From: Acidobacteriaceae bacterium
GTDB lineage: Bacteria; Acidobacteriota; Terriglobia; Terriglobales; Acidobacteriaceae
Assembly: GCA_003156495.1 (NCBI GenBank)
Contig: PMHC01000259.1
Span: forward strand, 1,604 to 9,233
Reading direction: 5' to 3'
Length of the DNA stretch: 7,630 bases
This document shows positions 1-5,427 of this stretch, one piece after another (the stretch's first letter is position 1; each line of letters starts with the position of its first letter). Both the position numbers and the translations under genes were made by a program. The notes under the pieces are model-generated. The model saw only the letters and a list, made by a program, of their open reading frames with translations. It did no database searches and had not been told where the DNA came from.

Positions 1-198
1 CAGGGCAAGCGCAATAAGGAGATCGCCTTCCAACTGGGGACGACCGAGCAGGTGATCAAGAACTATCTGCGCAAGATCTACGACAAACTGGGCGTCTCCG
101 ACCGGTTAGAGCTGGCGCTCTATTGCTTGCACAACAAGATCATTCCCTCCGACGACGAAGAGACGCCGACCGAGCCCAAGCCAGCCACCAACCAGTAG
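1..198 (+). CDS. LuxR/NarL-type response regulator, C-terminal HTH domain (5' truncated)
   Basis: The window opens inside this gene. Frame 1 is open from base 1 to a TAG at 196-198, giving the last 65 residues. They match the second half of a GerE/LuxR DNA-binding domain: an N-K-E-I-A helix entry, the turn LGTTEQ, the recognition helix VIKNYLRKIYDKLGV, and the closing SDRLELALY. The domain is followed by an acidic, proline- and threonine-rich tail of about 17 residues. Members of this family are transcription factors, usually carrying an N-terminal receiver or other sensor domain that would lie to the left of the window. The wording of the recognition helix (TTEQVIKNYLRKIYDKLG) resembles acidobacterial response regulators I remember, which is the main hint to the phylum. 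The gene ends 38 bp from the convergent marR-like gene and I see no good terminator between them. Partner kinase and targets cannot be told from this fragment. Confidence 0.85.
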   Translation, partial: QGKRNKEIAFQLGTTEQVIKNYLRKIYDKLGVSDRLELALYCLHNKIIPSDDEETPTEPKPATNQ

Positions 199-236
199 AG
201 GCCGCGTCAGTTGAGGCCGCGCTTTTGGGGGAGGCT

Positions 237-734
237 TCAGCGTTTCTGCTTTTCTTTCGGCGGTTTATCGCAGGCGGCGCTGCGCGTTTGCTCCAATAGA
301 CGAATCAGCTCCTTCATCTCCGCGTGGCTCATGTGGCCGACCATCTCCGCTGGAGCTTTTTCGATCGCCGGGTCCATGGCGTGCAACAGTTCCAGGCCGG
401 CCGGTGTAATCTGCGTGCAAACCACGCGACGGTCGCGGCGGTCGCGGCGCTGGCGGACGAGTTTGAGCGCCTTGAGCCGCGCCAGAAGCCGCGTAATGTC
501 GGGTACTGAGGCGATCATGCGCGCGCCGATGGCCGCGCAGGCCAGCCCGTCGGGCGCGGCGCCGCGCAGAATGCGCAGCACGTTGTACTGCGTTATTGTC
601 AGGCCCCAGGCGTGGGTCTTCTGCTGAAAGACGCGACGCAGACAGTCGGCGCTGCGCAGCAGGTTGAGGAAGACCTCTTCTTCGAGGCTGGAAAACGGCT
701 CCTTCTGCTGAATTTCCTGCTTTAAATTGGTCAT
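237..734 (-). CDS. MarR-family transcriptional regulator
   Basis: This 165-residue protein has the usual MarR length and layout: N-terminal dimerisation helix (about 15-40), a winged helix-turn-helix (about 45-110) and a C-terminal dimerisation helix (about 120-150). The core reads LTITQYNVLRILRG, then a recognition helix around VPDITRLLARLKALKLV (78-93), then an Arg/Asp-rich wing (95-103) and the typical ITPAGLELL. The tail is Lys-rich. I start at the ATG at 732-734. The open frame extends six codons further to a TTG at 752, but that is a poorer codon, and neither start has a strong Shine-Dalgarno site. The gene lies 96 bp downstream of the yceI-like gene on the same strand, so the two may be co-transcribed or the regulator may have its own weak promoter in 735-830. 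MarR proteins are dimeric repressors that usually bind palindromes near their own or neighbouring genes and release DNA on binding phenolics or on oxidation. The ligand here is unknown. Confidence 0.9.
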   Translation of the reverse strand: MTNLKQEIQQKEPFSSLEEEVFLNLLRSADCLRRVFQQKTHAWGLTITQYNVLRILRGAAPDGLACAAIGARMIASVPDITRLLARLKALKLVRQRRDRRDRRVVCTQITPAGLELLHAMDPAIEKAPAEMVGHMSHAEMKELIRLLEQTRSAACDKPPKEKQKR

Positions 735-830
735 AAATATACCTGCAGACAATGACTGCCCGCTTTTCGGCGAAGCGTTGGTCGCCGGGTTTGGCGGCGT
801 AAGCGCAATCGTACAGAGCCGGATTCCAGT

Positions 831-1406
831 TTATTGCTTGACGACTTCCAGTTCGATGTTGAGCGTAACCTCGTTACCGATCATGGCCGCTGGAAATTTG
901 GGACCAATGCCGAAAGCGGTGCGGTCGATGGTCGTCGTCGCCGAAAAGCCCGAGTGCAGGCTGCCTTTAGGGTCGGCGACCGGCGTGACGGGGCCTTCCA
1001 CGTCGAGCACTACGGGCCTGGTGACGCCGTGCAAAGTCAGGTAGCCTGTCACCTTCAGCTTGTTGCCGTTGCGCGTGACGCTAGTGCTCGCGAAGGTGGC
1101 CGTGGGCAGATTGGCCACGTCGAAAAAGTCGGCGGTCTTCAGGTGAGCGTTGCGCGCATCCACGCCGGTGTTGATGGTATCGACGCCGATGGTGGCCTTC
1201 ACCGTGGATTTGGTTACGTCGGCCTGGTTGTAAACGATGGTGGCGTTGACTTGGCCGAAGTAGCCGTGAATCTTGGAAACGCTCATGTGAGAGATGCGGA
1301 AATCCACCTCACTATGGGCGGGGTCGGAGACCCAGGTGGAGGTTTGCGCGGCGGCAAACGACGCGGTTAGAACGAAAAAACTGGCGGCAAGAGCAAGACG
1401 TTTCAT
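831..1406 (-). CDS. YceI-family secreted lipocalin-like protein
   Basis: This 191-residue protein begins with a clear signal peptide: Lys-Arg at positions 2-3, a hydrophobic core to about 17, and a cleavage site near AAA/Q20-21. It is therefore predicted to be exported to the periplasm. The mature part carries YceI hallmarks in order: the opening strand W-x-x-D-P-A-H-S-x-V-D-F-x-I-x-H, the segment HLKTADFFDVANLPTATF, the strand GYLTLHGVTRPVVLDV and the late motif IDRTAFGIG. YceI proteins fold as a beta-barrel that binds long isoprenoid or amide lipids. In some bacteria they are induced by base or other stress, and the exact role is usually unknown. The start ATG at 1404-1406 is preceded by GAGAGG about 10 bases upstream. 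The gene is transcribed away from the glycosyltransferase at 1611 and toward the marR-like gene. A palindrome about 115 bp upstream may be the operator through which the MarR protein controls it (inference). Confidence 0.93.
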   Translation of the reverse strand: MKRLALAASFFVLTASFAAAQTSTWVSDPAHSEVDFRISHMSVSKIHGYFGQVNATIVYNQADVTKSTVKATIGVDTINTGVDARNAHLKTADFFDVANLPTATFASTSVTRNGNKLKVTGYLTLHGVTRPVVLDVEGPVTPVADPKGSLHSGFSATTTIDRTAFGIGPKFPAAMIGNEVTLNIELEVVKQ

Positions 1407-1521
1407 TGGAAGAATTCCTCTCTGTGCAGGGCTGTTGTGGCGGGTCGAGTATCGGTGGGGACGATTACGTTTCCGCTACGCTATCTTCCTGCTTCTGTAT
1501 ATGAGATGTGCTGGATAGATG

Positions 1522-1535
1522 TTCGTTGCAACAAA
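1522..1535. promoter_or_regulatory. MarR-like palindrome in the yceI/glycosyltransferase divergent region
   Basis: The 204-bp gap 1407-1610 separates two divergent genes and should hold both promoters. Its clearest symmetric element is TTCGTTGCAACAAA. Bases 1525-1532 (GTTGCAAC) are a perfect 8-bp palindrome, and the outer TT/AA also pair, leaving one mismatched pair inside a 14-bp dyad. Size and symmetry suit a dimeric winged-helix repressor, and the only one encoded close by is the MarR protein at 237-734. I found no convincing -35/-10 pair with proper spacing for either gene. The TAGAAT at 1596-1601 lies too close to the glycosyltransferase start to be its -10. Assignment of the palindrome to MarR is inference. 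Confidence 0.4.
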
Positions 1536-1610
1536 TATTTTTCCGCGCGCGGCGATCAAATGCATTTGCGTCTATCGCTTTTTACACCGGCCACTTAGAA
1601 TGGGGAGGCG

Positions 1611-2612
1611 ATGACGGCCGGAACAAATCATAATGTGGCGATTGTCGCTATCGGACGCAACGAGGGCGAGCGGCTGAAGCTGTGTTTGCGCGCCGCGCTT
1701 GGTCAGGCGCAGCTTGTGGTTTACGCCGATTCGGGCTCGACCGACGGCAGCGCGGAGTTTGCGCGTTCGCTGGGTTGCCAGGTGGTGGAGCTTGACCCAT
1801 CGCGGCCCTTTACCGCGGCGCGGGCGCGCAACGAAGGCTTTGCCCGGCTGATGGAATTAAATCCGAAGGCGGAGCTGGTGCAGTTTTTGGATGGCGACTG
1901 CGAGCTGGAAGAGGGTTGGCTGCAGACGGCCGCCGTGGCGCTTGCCGAGCGGCCGGATGTGGGCGTGGTCTGCGGGCGCGTGCGTGAAATCGCGCCCGAG
2001 GCGAGCATTTATAACCGGCTCTGCGACCTGGAGTGGAGGCAGCCGCCGGGCGAAATCCGCGCTTCGGGCGGTCGCTTCATGGTGCGGGCCTCCGTCTACC
2101 GGGCAGTGGACGGTTTTCGTCCCGACGTAATTGCGGCCGAAGACGACGAGTTCAGCATTCGCGTTCGCCGCCAGGGCTGGAAGATTCTGCTGCTCGATTC
2201 GCCGATGGCGCGCCACGATGCGGCGATTTTGAGCTTTGGCGCATGGTGGCGCAGAAATCGGCGGATGGGCCACGCCTACGCGCAGGTGGCGGCGCTGCAC
2301 GGCGCTGGTGCGGAACGCTACTTTGTGCGCGACCGCCGCCGCATTTTAATTTGGGGATTGGTGCTGCCGACGTTGGCGCTGGTTGCCGCGCCCTTCACGT
2401 ACGGGCTTTCACTTTTGGCGCTGCTCTGTCTTTACGGATTGCAGATGGCGCACATCGCGCGCGACTGCCAGCGGCGGGGATGGACGGCGCAAGAGGCGCG
2501 GAGCTACGGATTTTTCACCGTGATCGCACGCTTTCCGGCGCTTGAAGGGCTGATTGCATATTATTGGCGACGGCTGCGCGGTCGCGCCATGACAATTATC
2601 GAGTACAAGTAG
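1611..2612 (+). CDS. Family-2 glycosyltransferase with C-terminal membrane segments
   Basis: This 333-residue GT-A-fold transferase opens with a nucleotide-binding strand (VAIVAIGRNEGERL, 9-22), then the ADSGSTDGS loop (39-47). The metal- and sugar-nucleotide-binding DxD is D94-G-D96. An acceptor-side Gly-Gly loop follows at 153-154, and the acidic AEDDE at 176-180 provides the likely catalytic base. After about 242 the protein becomes hydrophobic, with one long or two short membrane segments at 245-282, and ends in a basic tail. It is therefore probably an inner-membrane enzyme working on a lipid-linked acceptor at the cytoplasmic face. The ATG is the first start after an in-frame TAG at 1596-1598. 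The GGAGG at 1604-1608 lies only 2 bases from it, which is unusually tight. The gene is followed after 8 bp by the oxidoreductase/epimerase fusion, so the two should be co-expressed. Donor sugar and acceptor cannot be read from the sequence. The family suggests exopolysaccharide, lipopolysaccharide or glycolipid assembly. Confidence 0.92.
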   Translation: MTAGTNHNVAIVAIGRNEGERLKLCLRAALGQAQLVVYADSGSTDGSAEFARSLGCQVVELDPSRPFTAARARNEGFARLMELNPKAELVQFLDGDCELEEGWLQTAAVALAERPDVGVVCGRVREIAPEASIYNRLCDLEWRQPPGEIRASGGRFMVRASVYRAVDGFRPDVIAAEDDEFSIRVRRQGWKILLLDSPMARHDAAILSFGAWWRRNRRMGHAYAQVAALHGAGAERYFVRDRRRILIWGLVLPTLALVAAPFTYGLSLLALLCLYGLQMAHIARDCQRRGWTAQEARSYGFFTVIARFPALEGLIAYYWRRLRGRAMTIIEYK

Positions 2613-2615
2613 AGG
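2611..2615 (+). promoter_or_regulatory. Ribosome binding site that fixes the fusion-gene start
   Basis: AGAGG begins inside the stop codon of the glycosyltransferase (2610-2612) and sits 5 bases before the ATG at 2621. This supports 2621 rather than the in-frame ATG at 2564, which would add 19 residues and overlap the previous gene by 49 bp. It also points to translational coupling of the two genes. Confidence 0.7.
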
Positions 2616-2620
2616 CAAAG

Positions 2621-4759
2621 ATGAACGAGGCAAGTCAGCGAAAAACGGAGCAGGGAAGCGCGCGACGCGTGGCGCTGGTGGGTGCCGGATACATTGCCGA
2701 TTGGCACGCTAAGGCGCTGGCTTCGGTCGCGAATGCGGAATTGGTTGCCATCTGCGATCCGGCTTTGGACCGTGCGCGGGCGCTGGCTGAAAGCTACGGC
2801 GTGGCCAAAACCTATGGCTCGCTAGAGGCAATGCTGGCGGAGAAAAAACTCGATGCCGTGCATATTCTTACGCCTCCCGATTTGCATTTTGCCGCGGCGC
2901 GCACGGCGATTGAAGCCGGCGTGAGCGTTCTGCTGGAAAAGCCGATGTGCGACAACGCGGCTGCCTGCGAAGAGCTTGCGCAACTGACCGGCGAGCGTGG
3001 CGTGCGGCTTGGCGTAAGTCATAATTTTCTTTTCGCGCGGCCCTACGAGCAACTGCGGCGCGATCTGCGCAACGGCCTGCTGGGAAAAATCGACCAGATC
3101 ACGATTGCGTGGAATCGCTTTTTGCCGCAATCCGTGCATGGGCCTTTCGGTGCGTGGATGCTGCGCGATCCGCGCAATATGATGCTTGAAACCGGCGCGC
3201 ATCTGGCGGCCTTCGTGCTGGATCTGGTGGGCGAGCCGGAGGAGATCGAGGTTCACGCTTCGAATCCTATTGCGTTGCCGACCGGCGTGCGCTTCTATCG
3301 CCGCTGGCGTGTCGAGGCGGTGAAAAACTCCGCGGCGATCAGTTTGCGGCTTTCCTTTGTGCCGGCCTTTGCCGAATTCAATGTGCACGTGCGCGGTTCG
3401 CTGGCCTCGGCCACGGCCGATCTGGAGCGGAATACTTACGCGCTCGATTGCTATCGCGCCGCCGATCCGGACTTTGAGAACTACGCCATGGTCGCCGGTT
3501 ACGCCAACAGCATCAAGGCGCAGGCGCGCCAAACGCTGGCGCAATATGTCTTATCGAAATTGCACTTGGAAAAACGCGCCACGCCTTACGGCGAAAGCAT
3601 TGCGCGGGCGATGGACGCTTTTTATGGCGGCGAGACAGACGTGCGAATCTCGAGTGACTTCGGCGCGCGCGTGATTCGCCTTTGCGAGCAGTTTGGAAAA
3701 CTTTCTGGCGTGGACGCGTCCGTGCCCGTTCCGCCGCCCGCGCCCGCGAATGCCGCAACAAACGCGAAGATTCTGGTGCTGGGCGGCACCGGCTTTATCG
3801 GCCAAGAATTGGTGCGGCAACTGGTCGCGTCCAATCGCGGCGTGCGCCTGCTGGTGCGCAGCGCGGCCAGTTTGCCCGAGGAACTGCGCGCGCGCGTGGA
3901 CTGTCGCATCGGCAATCTGCTTGACCGGCAGTCGCTCGTTGACGCCATGCAGGGCATCGAGTGCGTGGTGCATTTGGCGCGAGCCAACGTGAAGAGCTGG
4001 GCCGATTATCAAAAGCTCGAAATCGAGGCCACGCGACAGGTGGCCGAGTGCGCGCTCGAGGCCGGCGTCAAGCGCTTTCTCTACACGGGGACCATCGATT
4101 CCTATTACGGTGGCAGCCGCGCCGGCACCATTACCGAGGCGACGCCGCTTGATTCGCGAATCGAGCATCGCAATCTCTATGCCCGCGCCAAGGCAGCCTC
4201 CGAGGAACTGTTGCAGCAAATGCGCCGCGAGCGTGGATTGCCACTGGTGATTTTGCGGCCGGGTGTGGTGATTGGCCGCGGCGGCAGTCCCTTTCACTGG
4301 GGCGTGGGCATGTGGTGGCACGATTCCGTTTGCCAGGTTTGGGGCAAGGGCGAAAATAAACTGCCGCTGGTGCTGGTCGAAGACGTTGCAAAAGCCTTGA
4401 TCGCGGCCATCGACCGGCCGGGGATCGAGGGCCGCGCGTTCAACCTGGTTGCCGACCCGTGCCTGAGCGCGCAGGAGTATCTGGATGAACTGGACCGGGC
4501 CGGGCAGATGCGCGTGCGGCGCTACGCCACGCCGATCTGGCGCTTCTATCTGCTGGACATGGTGAAGTGGATCGTGAAGGTCGCGGTGCGCCATCCGGAA
4601 CGGCGGCGGCCTTCGTACAGCGACTGGGAAAGCCGCACGGCGCAAGCGCATTTCGATTGCGCGACGACAAAAAGCGCGCTGGGATGGAATCCTGTGAGCG
4701 AGCGAAGCGAGATGGTGCGCAAGGGAATTGCTGAACCTTTCGAAGAATATTTGCGGTAG
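2621..4759 (+). CDS. Fused Gfo/Idh/MocA oxidoreductase - extended SDR (NAD-dependent epimerase/dehydratase)
   Basis: This 712-residue protein joins two complete enzymes usually made separately. Residues 16-365 form a Gfo/Idh/MocA oxidoreductase: Rossmann loop GAGYIADWHA at 21-30 (last Gly replaced by Ala, common in the family), the EKP signature at 106-108, and a catalytic-type His194/Asp201 in LETGAHLAAFVLD. A proline/alanine-rich linker spans 368-381. Residues 383-712 form an extended short-chain dehydrogenase: GGTGFIG at 388-394, a YTGT strand at 488-491 with Thr489 or Thr491 in the usual Ser/Thr position, and the catalytic Y520-x-x-x-K524. Both NAD(P) sites look intact. The two families commonly oxidise, epimerise or dehydrate sugars or nucleotide sugars, so the fusion may run consecutive steps without releasing a keto-sugar (inference). 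A hydrophobic stretch at 638-656 may touch the membrane. The upstream glycosyltransferase could use the product. No frame break is visible at the linker, so this is a real fusion in this sequence. Substrate is unknown. Confidence 0.9.
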   Translation: MNEASQRKTEQGSARRVALVGAGYIADWHAKALASVANAELVAICDPALDRARALAESYGVAKTYGSLEAMLAEKKLDAVHILTPPDLHFAAARTAIEAGVSVLLEKPMCDNAAACEELAQLTGERGVRLGVSHNFLFARPYEQLRRDLRNGLLGKIDQITIAWNRFLPQSVHGPFGAWMLRDPRNMMLETGAHLAAFVLDLVGEPEEIEVHASNPIALPTGVRFYRRWRVEAVKNSAAISLRLSFVPAFAEFNVHVRGSLASATADLERNTYALDCYRAADPDFENYAMVAGYANSIKAQARQTLAQYVLSKLHLEKRATPYGESIARAMDAFYGGETDVRISSDFGARVIRLCEQFGKLSGVDASVPVPPPAPANAATNAKILVLGGTGFIGQELVRQLVASNRGVRLLVRSAASLPEELRARVDCRIGNLLDRQSLVDAMQGIECVVHLARANVKSWADYQKLEIEATRQVAECALEAGVKRFLYTGTIDSYYGGSRAGTITEATPLDSRIEHRNLYARAKAASEELLQQMRRERGLPLVILRPGVVIGRGGSPFHWGVGMWWHDSVCQVWGKGENKLPLVLVEDVAKALIAAIDRPGIEGRAFNLVADPCLSAQEYLDELDRAGQMRVRRYATPIWRFYLLDMVKWIVKVAVRHPERRRPSYSDWESRTAQAHFDCATTKSALGWNPVSERSEMVRKGIAEPFEEYLR

Positions 4760-4771
4760 GTATTTCCTACC
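4755..4771. terminator. Small hairpin between convergent gene ends
   Basis: GGTAGG (4755-4760) and CCTACC (4766-4771) form a perfect 6-bp stem with a 5-base TATTT loop. The stem includes the stop codon of the fusion gene. It lies in the 33-bp gap between that gene and the convergent vapC, so it could act on transcripts from either side. There is no T-run after it on either strand and the stem is short, so at best it is a weak terminator or a 3'-end stabiliser. Confidence 0.3.
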
Positions 4772-4792
4772 ATGGCGTCGGCTGGCGTCTGC

Positions 4793-5164
4793 TCAAAGTT
4801 TGTAAGGGATTCGGACGACGGGGTCGGAGGCGGGGAAATCGCGGAAGTTGCGCGTGACGAGAATCCGTCCGGCTACTTTGGCTGTCGCGAGAATAATCGC
4901 ATCGGGCAGTTTGATCTTGCGCTGCCGGCGCGCCAAGACGGCCTGCTCGGCGACCTCCTGCGTGACGGGAAGAATCTGAAAGGCCAAAAGGAAGCCGCGG
5001 GTCTGCTCTTCGTCGGCGGGCGTGGTTCCGGCCATCACTTCCATCCAGGTAACGATGCTGATGGCGCGATCACGTGCCCGCTCTAACTCGGCGCGCGCCT
5101 GGGCGACGCCGCACAGGTAGTCGATGAGAATGTTGGTGTCGAAGAGGAGGCTTCGTCCTACCAT
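4793..5164 (-). CDS. vapC: VapC-family PIN-domain toxin (putative RNase)
   Basis: This 123-residue protein is a full-length PIN domain. The acidic residues that hold the catalytic Mg2+/Mn2+ are all visible: D9 in LLFDTNILIDYL, E42 in TWMEVMAG, D88 in KLPDAIILATA and D109 in TRNFRDF, with N11 and T104/N106 in their usual places. VapC toxins are site-specific endoribonucleases, typically cutting tRNA or rRNA when not bound by VapB. The ATG at 5162-5164 overlaps the end of the antitoxin gene by 7 bases (ATGGTAG), a classic arrangement for coupled translation with antitoxin made first. The toxin looks catalytically intact. It ends convergently with the fusion gene, 33 bp away. The RNA target cannot be predicted from this sequence. 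Confidence 0.92.
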   Translation of the reverse strand: MVGRSLLFDTNILIDYLCGVAQARAELERARDRAISIVTWMEVMAGTTPADEEQTRGFLLAFQILPVTQEVAEQAVLARRQRKIKLPDAIILATAKVAGRILVTRNFRDFPASDPVVRIPYKL

Positions 5165-5385
5165 TCGTCGCGCAGCTTCTTTTGATAGGCCAGACCATCG
5201 ACGCGGCGGCCGGACCAGAGGCCGAAAGCCGCTGCTTTTTGCGCCTTGCGGTGGGGTTCGAGCGATTGCGCAATAGCCCGGCGCACGAATTCGGCGCGCG
5301 AGATCGCCAGCTTTTTTACGACGCCGTTGAGCAACTTCAAATCTTTATCGGGAATATCGACCAGGGCGCGCACGGAACCCTCCAT
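5158..5385 (-). CDS. vapB: VapB-type ribbon-helix-helix antitoxin
   Basis: This 75-residue protein has two parts. Residues 3-44 fit a ribbon-helix-helix (CopG/Arc-like) DNA-binding unit: a beta strand (SVRALVDIP) followed by two helices containing KLAISRAEFVRRAIAQSL. Residues 50-75 form a tail (AAFGLWSGRRVDGLAYQKKLRDEW, quoted here as one stretch of key residues F54, W57, D63, Y67, W75) of the kind that wraps around and blocks a PIN-domain toxin. The partner is the overlapping vapC. The ATG at 5383-5385 directly follows a short AT-rich segment with inverted repeats, fitting autoregulation by the VapBC complex. The gene starts 42 bp after the end of the glycosyltransferase on the same strand, so it may be read from that gene's transcript as well as its own promoter. 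Confidence 0.9.
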   Translation of the reverse strand: MEGSVRALVDIPDKDLKLLNGVVKKLAISRAEFVRRAIAQSLEPHRKAQKAAAFGLWSGRRVDGLAYQKKLRDEW

Positions 5386-5406
5386 TGATATACATGGATG
5401 ATATCA
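5381..5406. promoter_or_regulatory. Candidate VapBC autoregulatory operator
   Basis: Two overlapping inverted repeats lie at the vapB start. TGATAT at 5386-5391 pairs with ATATCA at 5401-5406 (9-base centre), and TCCAT at 5381-5385 pairs with ATGGA at 5394-5398 (8-base centre). The stretch is clearly more AT-rich than its surroundings and contains TATCAT-like -10 material on the minus strand. Ribbon-helix-helix antitoxins bind such repeats over their own promoters, so this is the expected place for the operator. No matching -35 box was convincing. Confidence 0.45.
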
Positions 5407-5427
5407 CGGGCCGTCTAGGTTTGCTCC

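Noticed and set aside
198..221. Direct repeat GAGGCCGCG (198-206 and 213-221) between the LuxR-type and marR genes
   Set aside because: Only two 9-base copies in tandem orientation, so it cannot form a terminator stem, and it is too short and GC-rich to call a meaningful repeat.
786..800. Possible hairpin CGCC...GGCG between yceI and marR
   Set aside because: The stem is only about 4 bp in GC-rich sequence with no T-run on either side, so it is not distinguishable from chance.
834..1370. Plus-strand frame of 178 codons across the yceI-like gene
   Set aside because: Gly/Val/Asp/Arg-rich shadow of a gene whose minus-strand product has a signal peptide and full YceI motifs.
1596..1601. TAGAAT as a -10 box for the glycosyltransferase at 1611
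   Set aside because: Transcription would begin at about 1607, removing the ribosome site, and no -35 box is found at proper spacing.
2564..2620. Upstream ATG extension of the fusion gene
   Set aside because: It would overlap the end of the glycosyltransferase by 49 bp and has no ribosome site, whereas the ATG at 2621 has AGAGG at 5 bases. The extra 19 residues look like out-of-frame glycosyltransferase sequence.
2822..3544. Minus-strand open frame (240 codons) opposite the oxidoreductase half
   Set aside because: Low-complexity Arg/His/Gln composition, no family motif and no ribosome site. It is the antisense shadow of the Gfo/Idh/MocA domain.
3551..4651. Long minus-strand open frame (366 codons) opposite the SDR half of the fusion gene
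   Set aside because: It mirrors the high-GC codon pattern of the real gene, is rich in His, Arg, Ala and Gln without any recognisable motif, and overlaps a protein with clear catalytic signatures.
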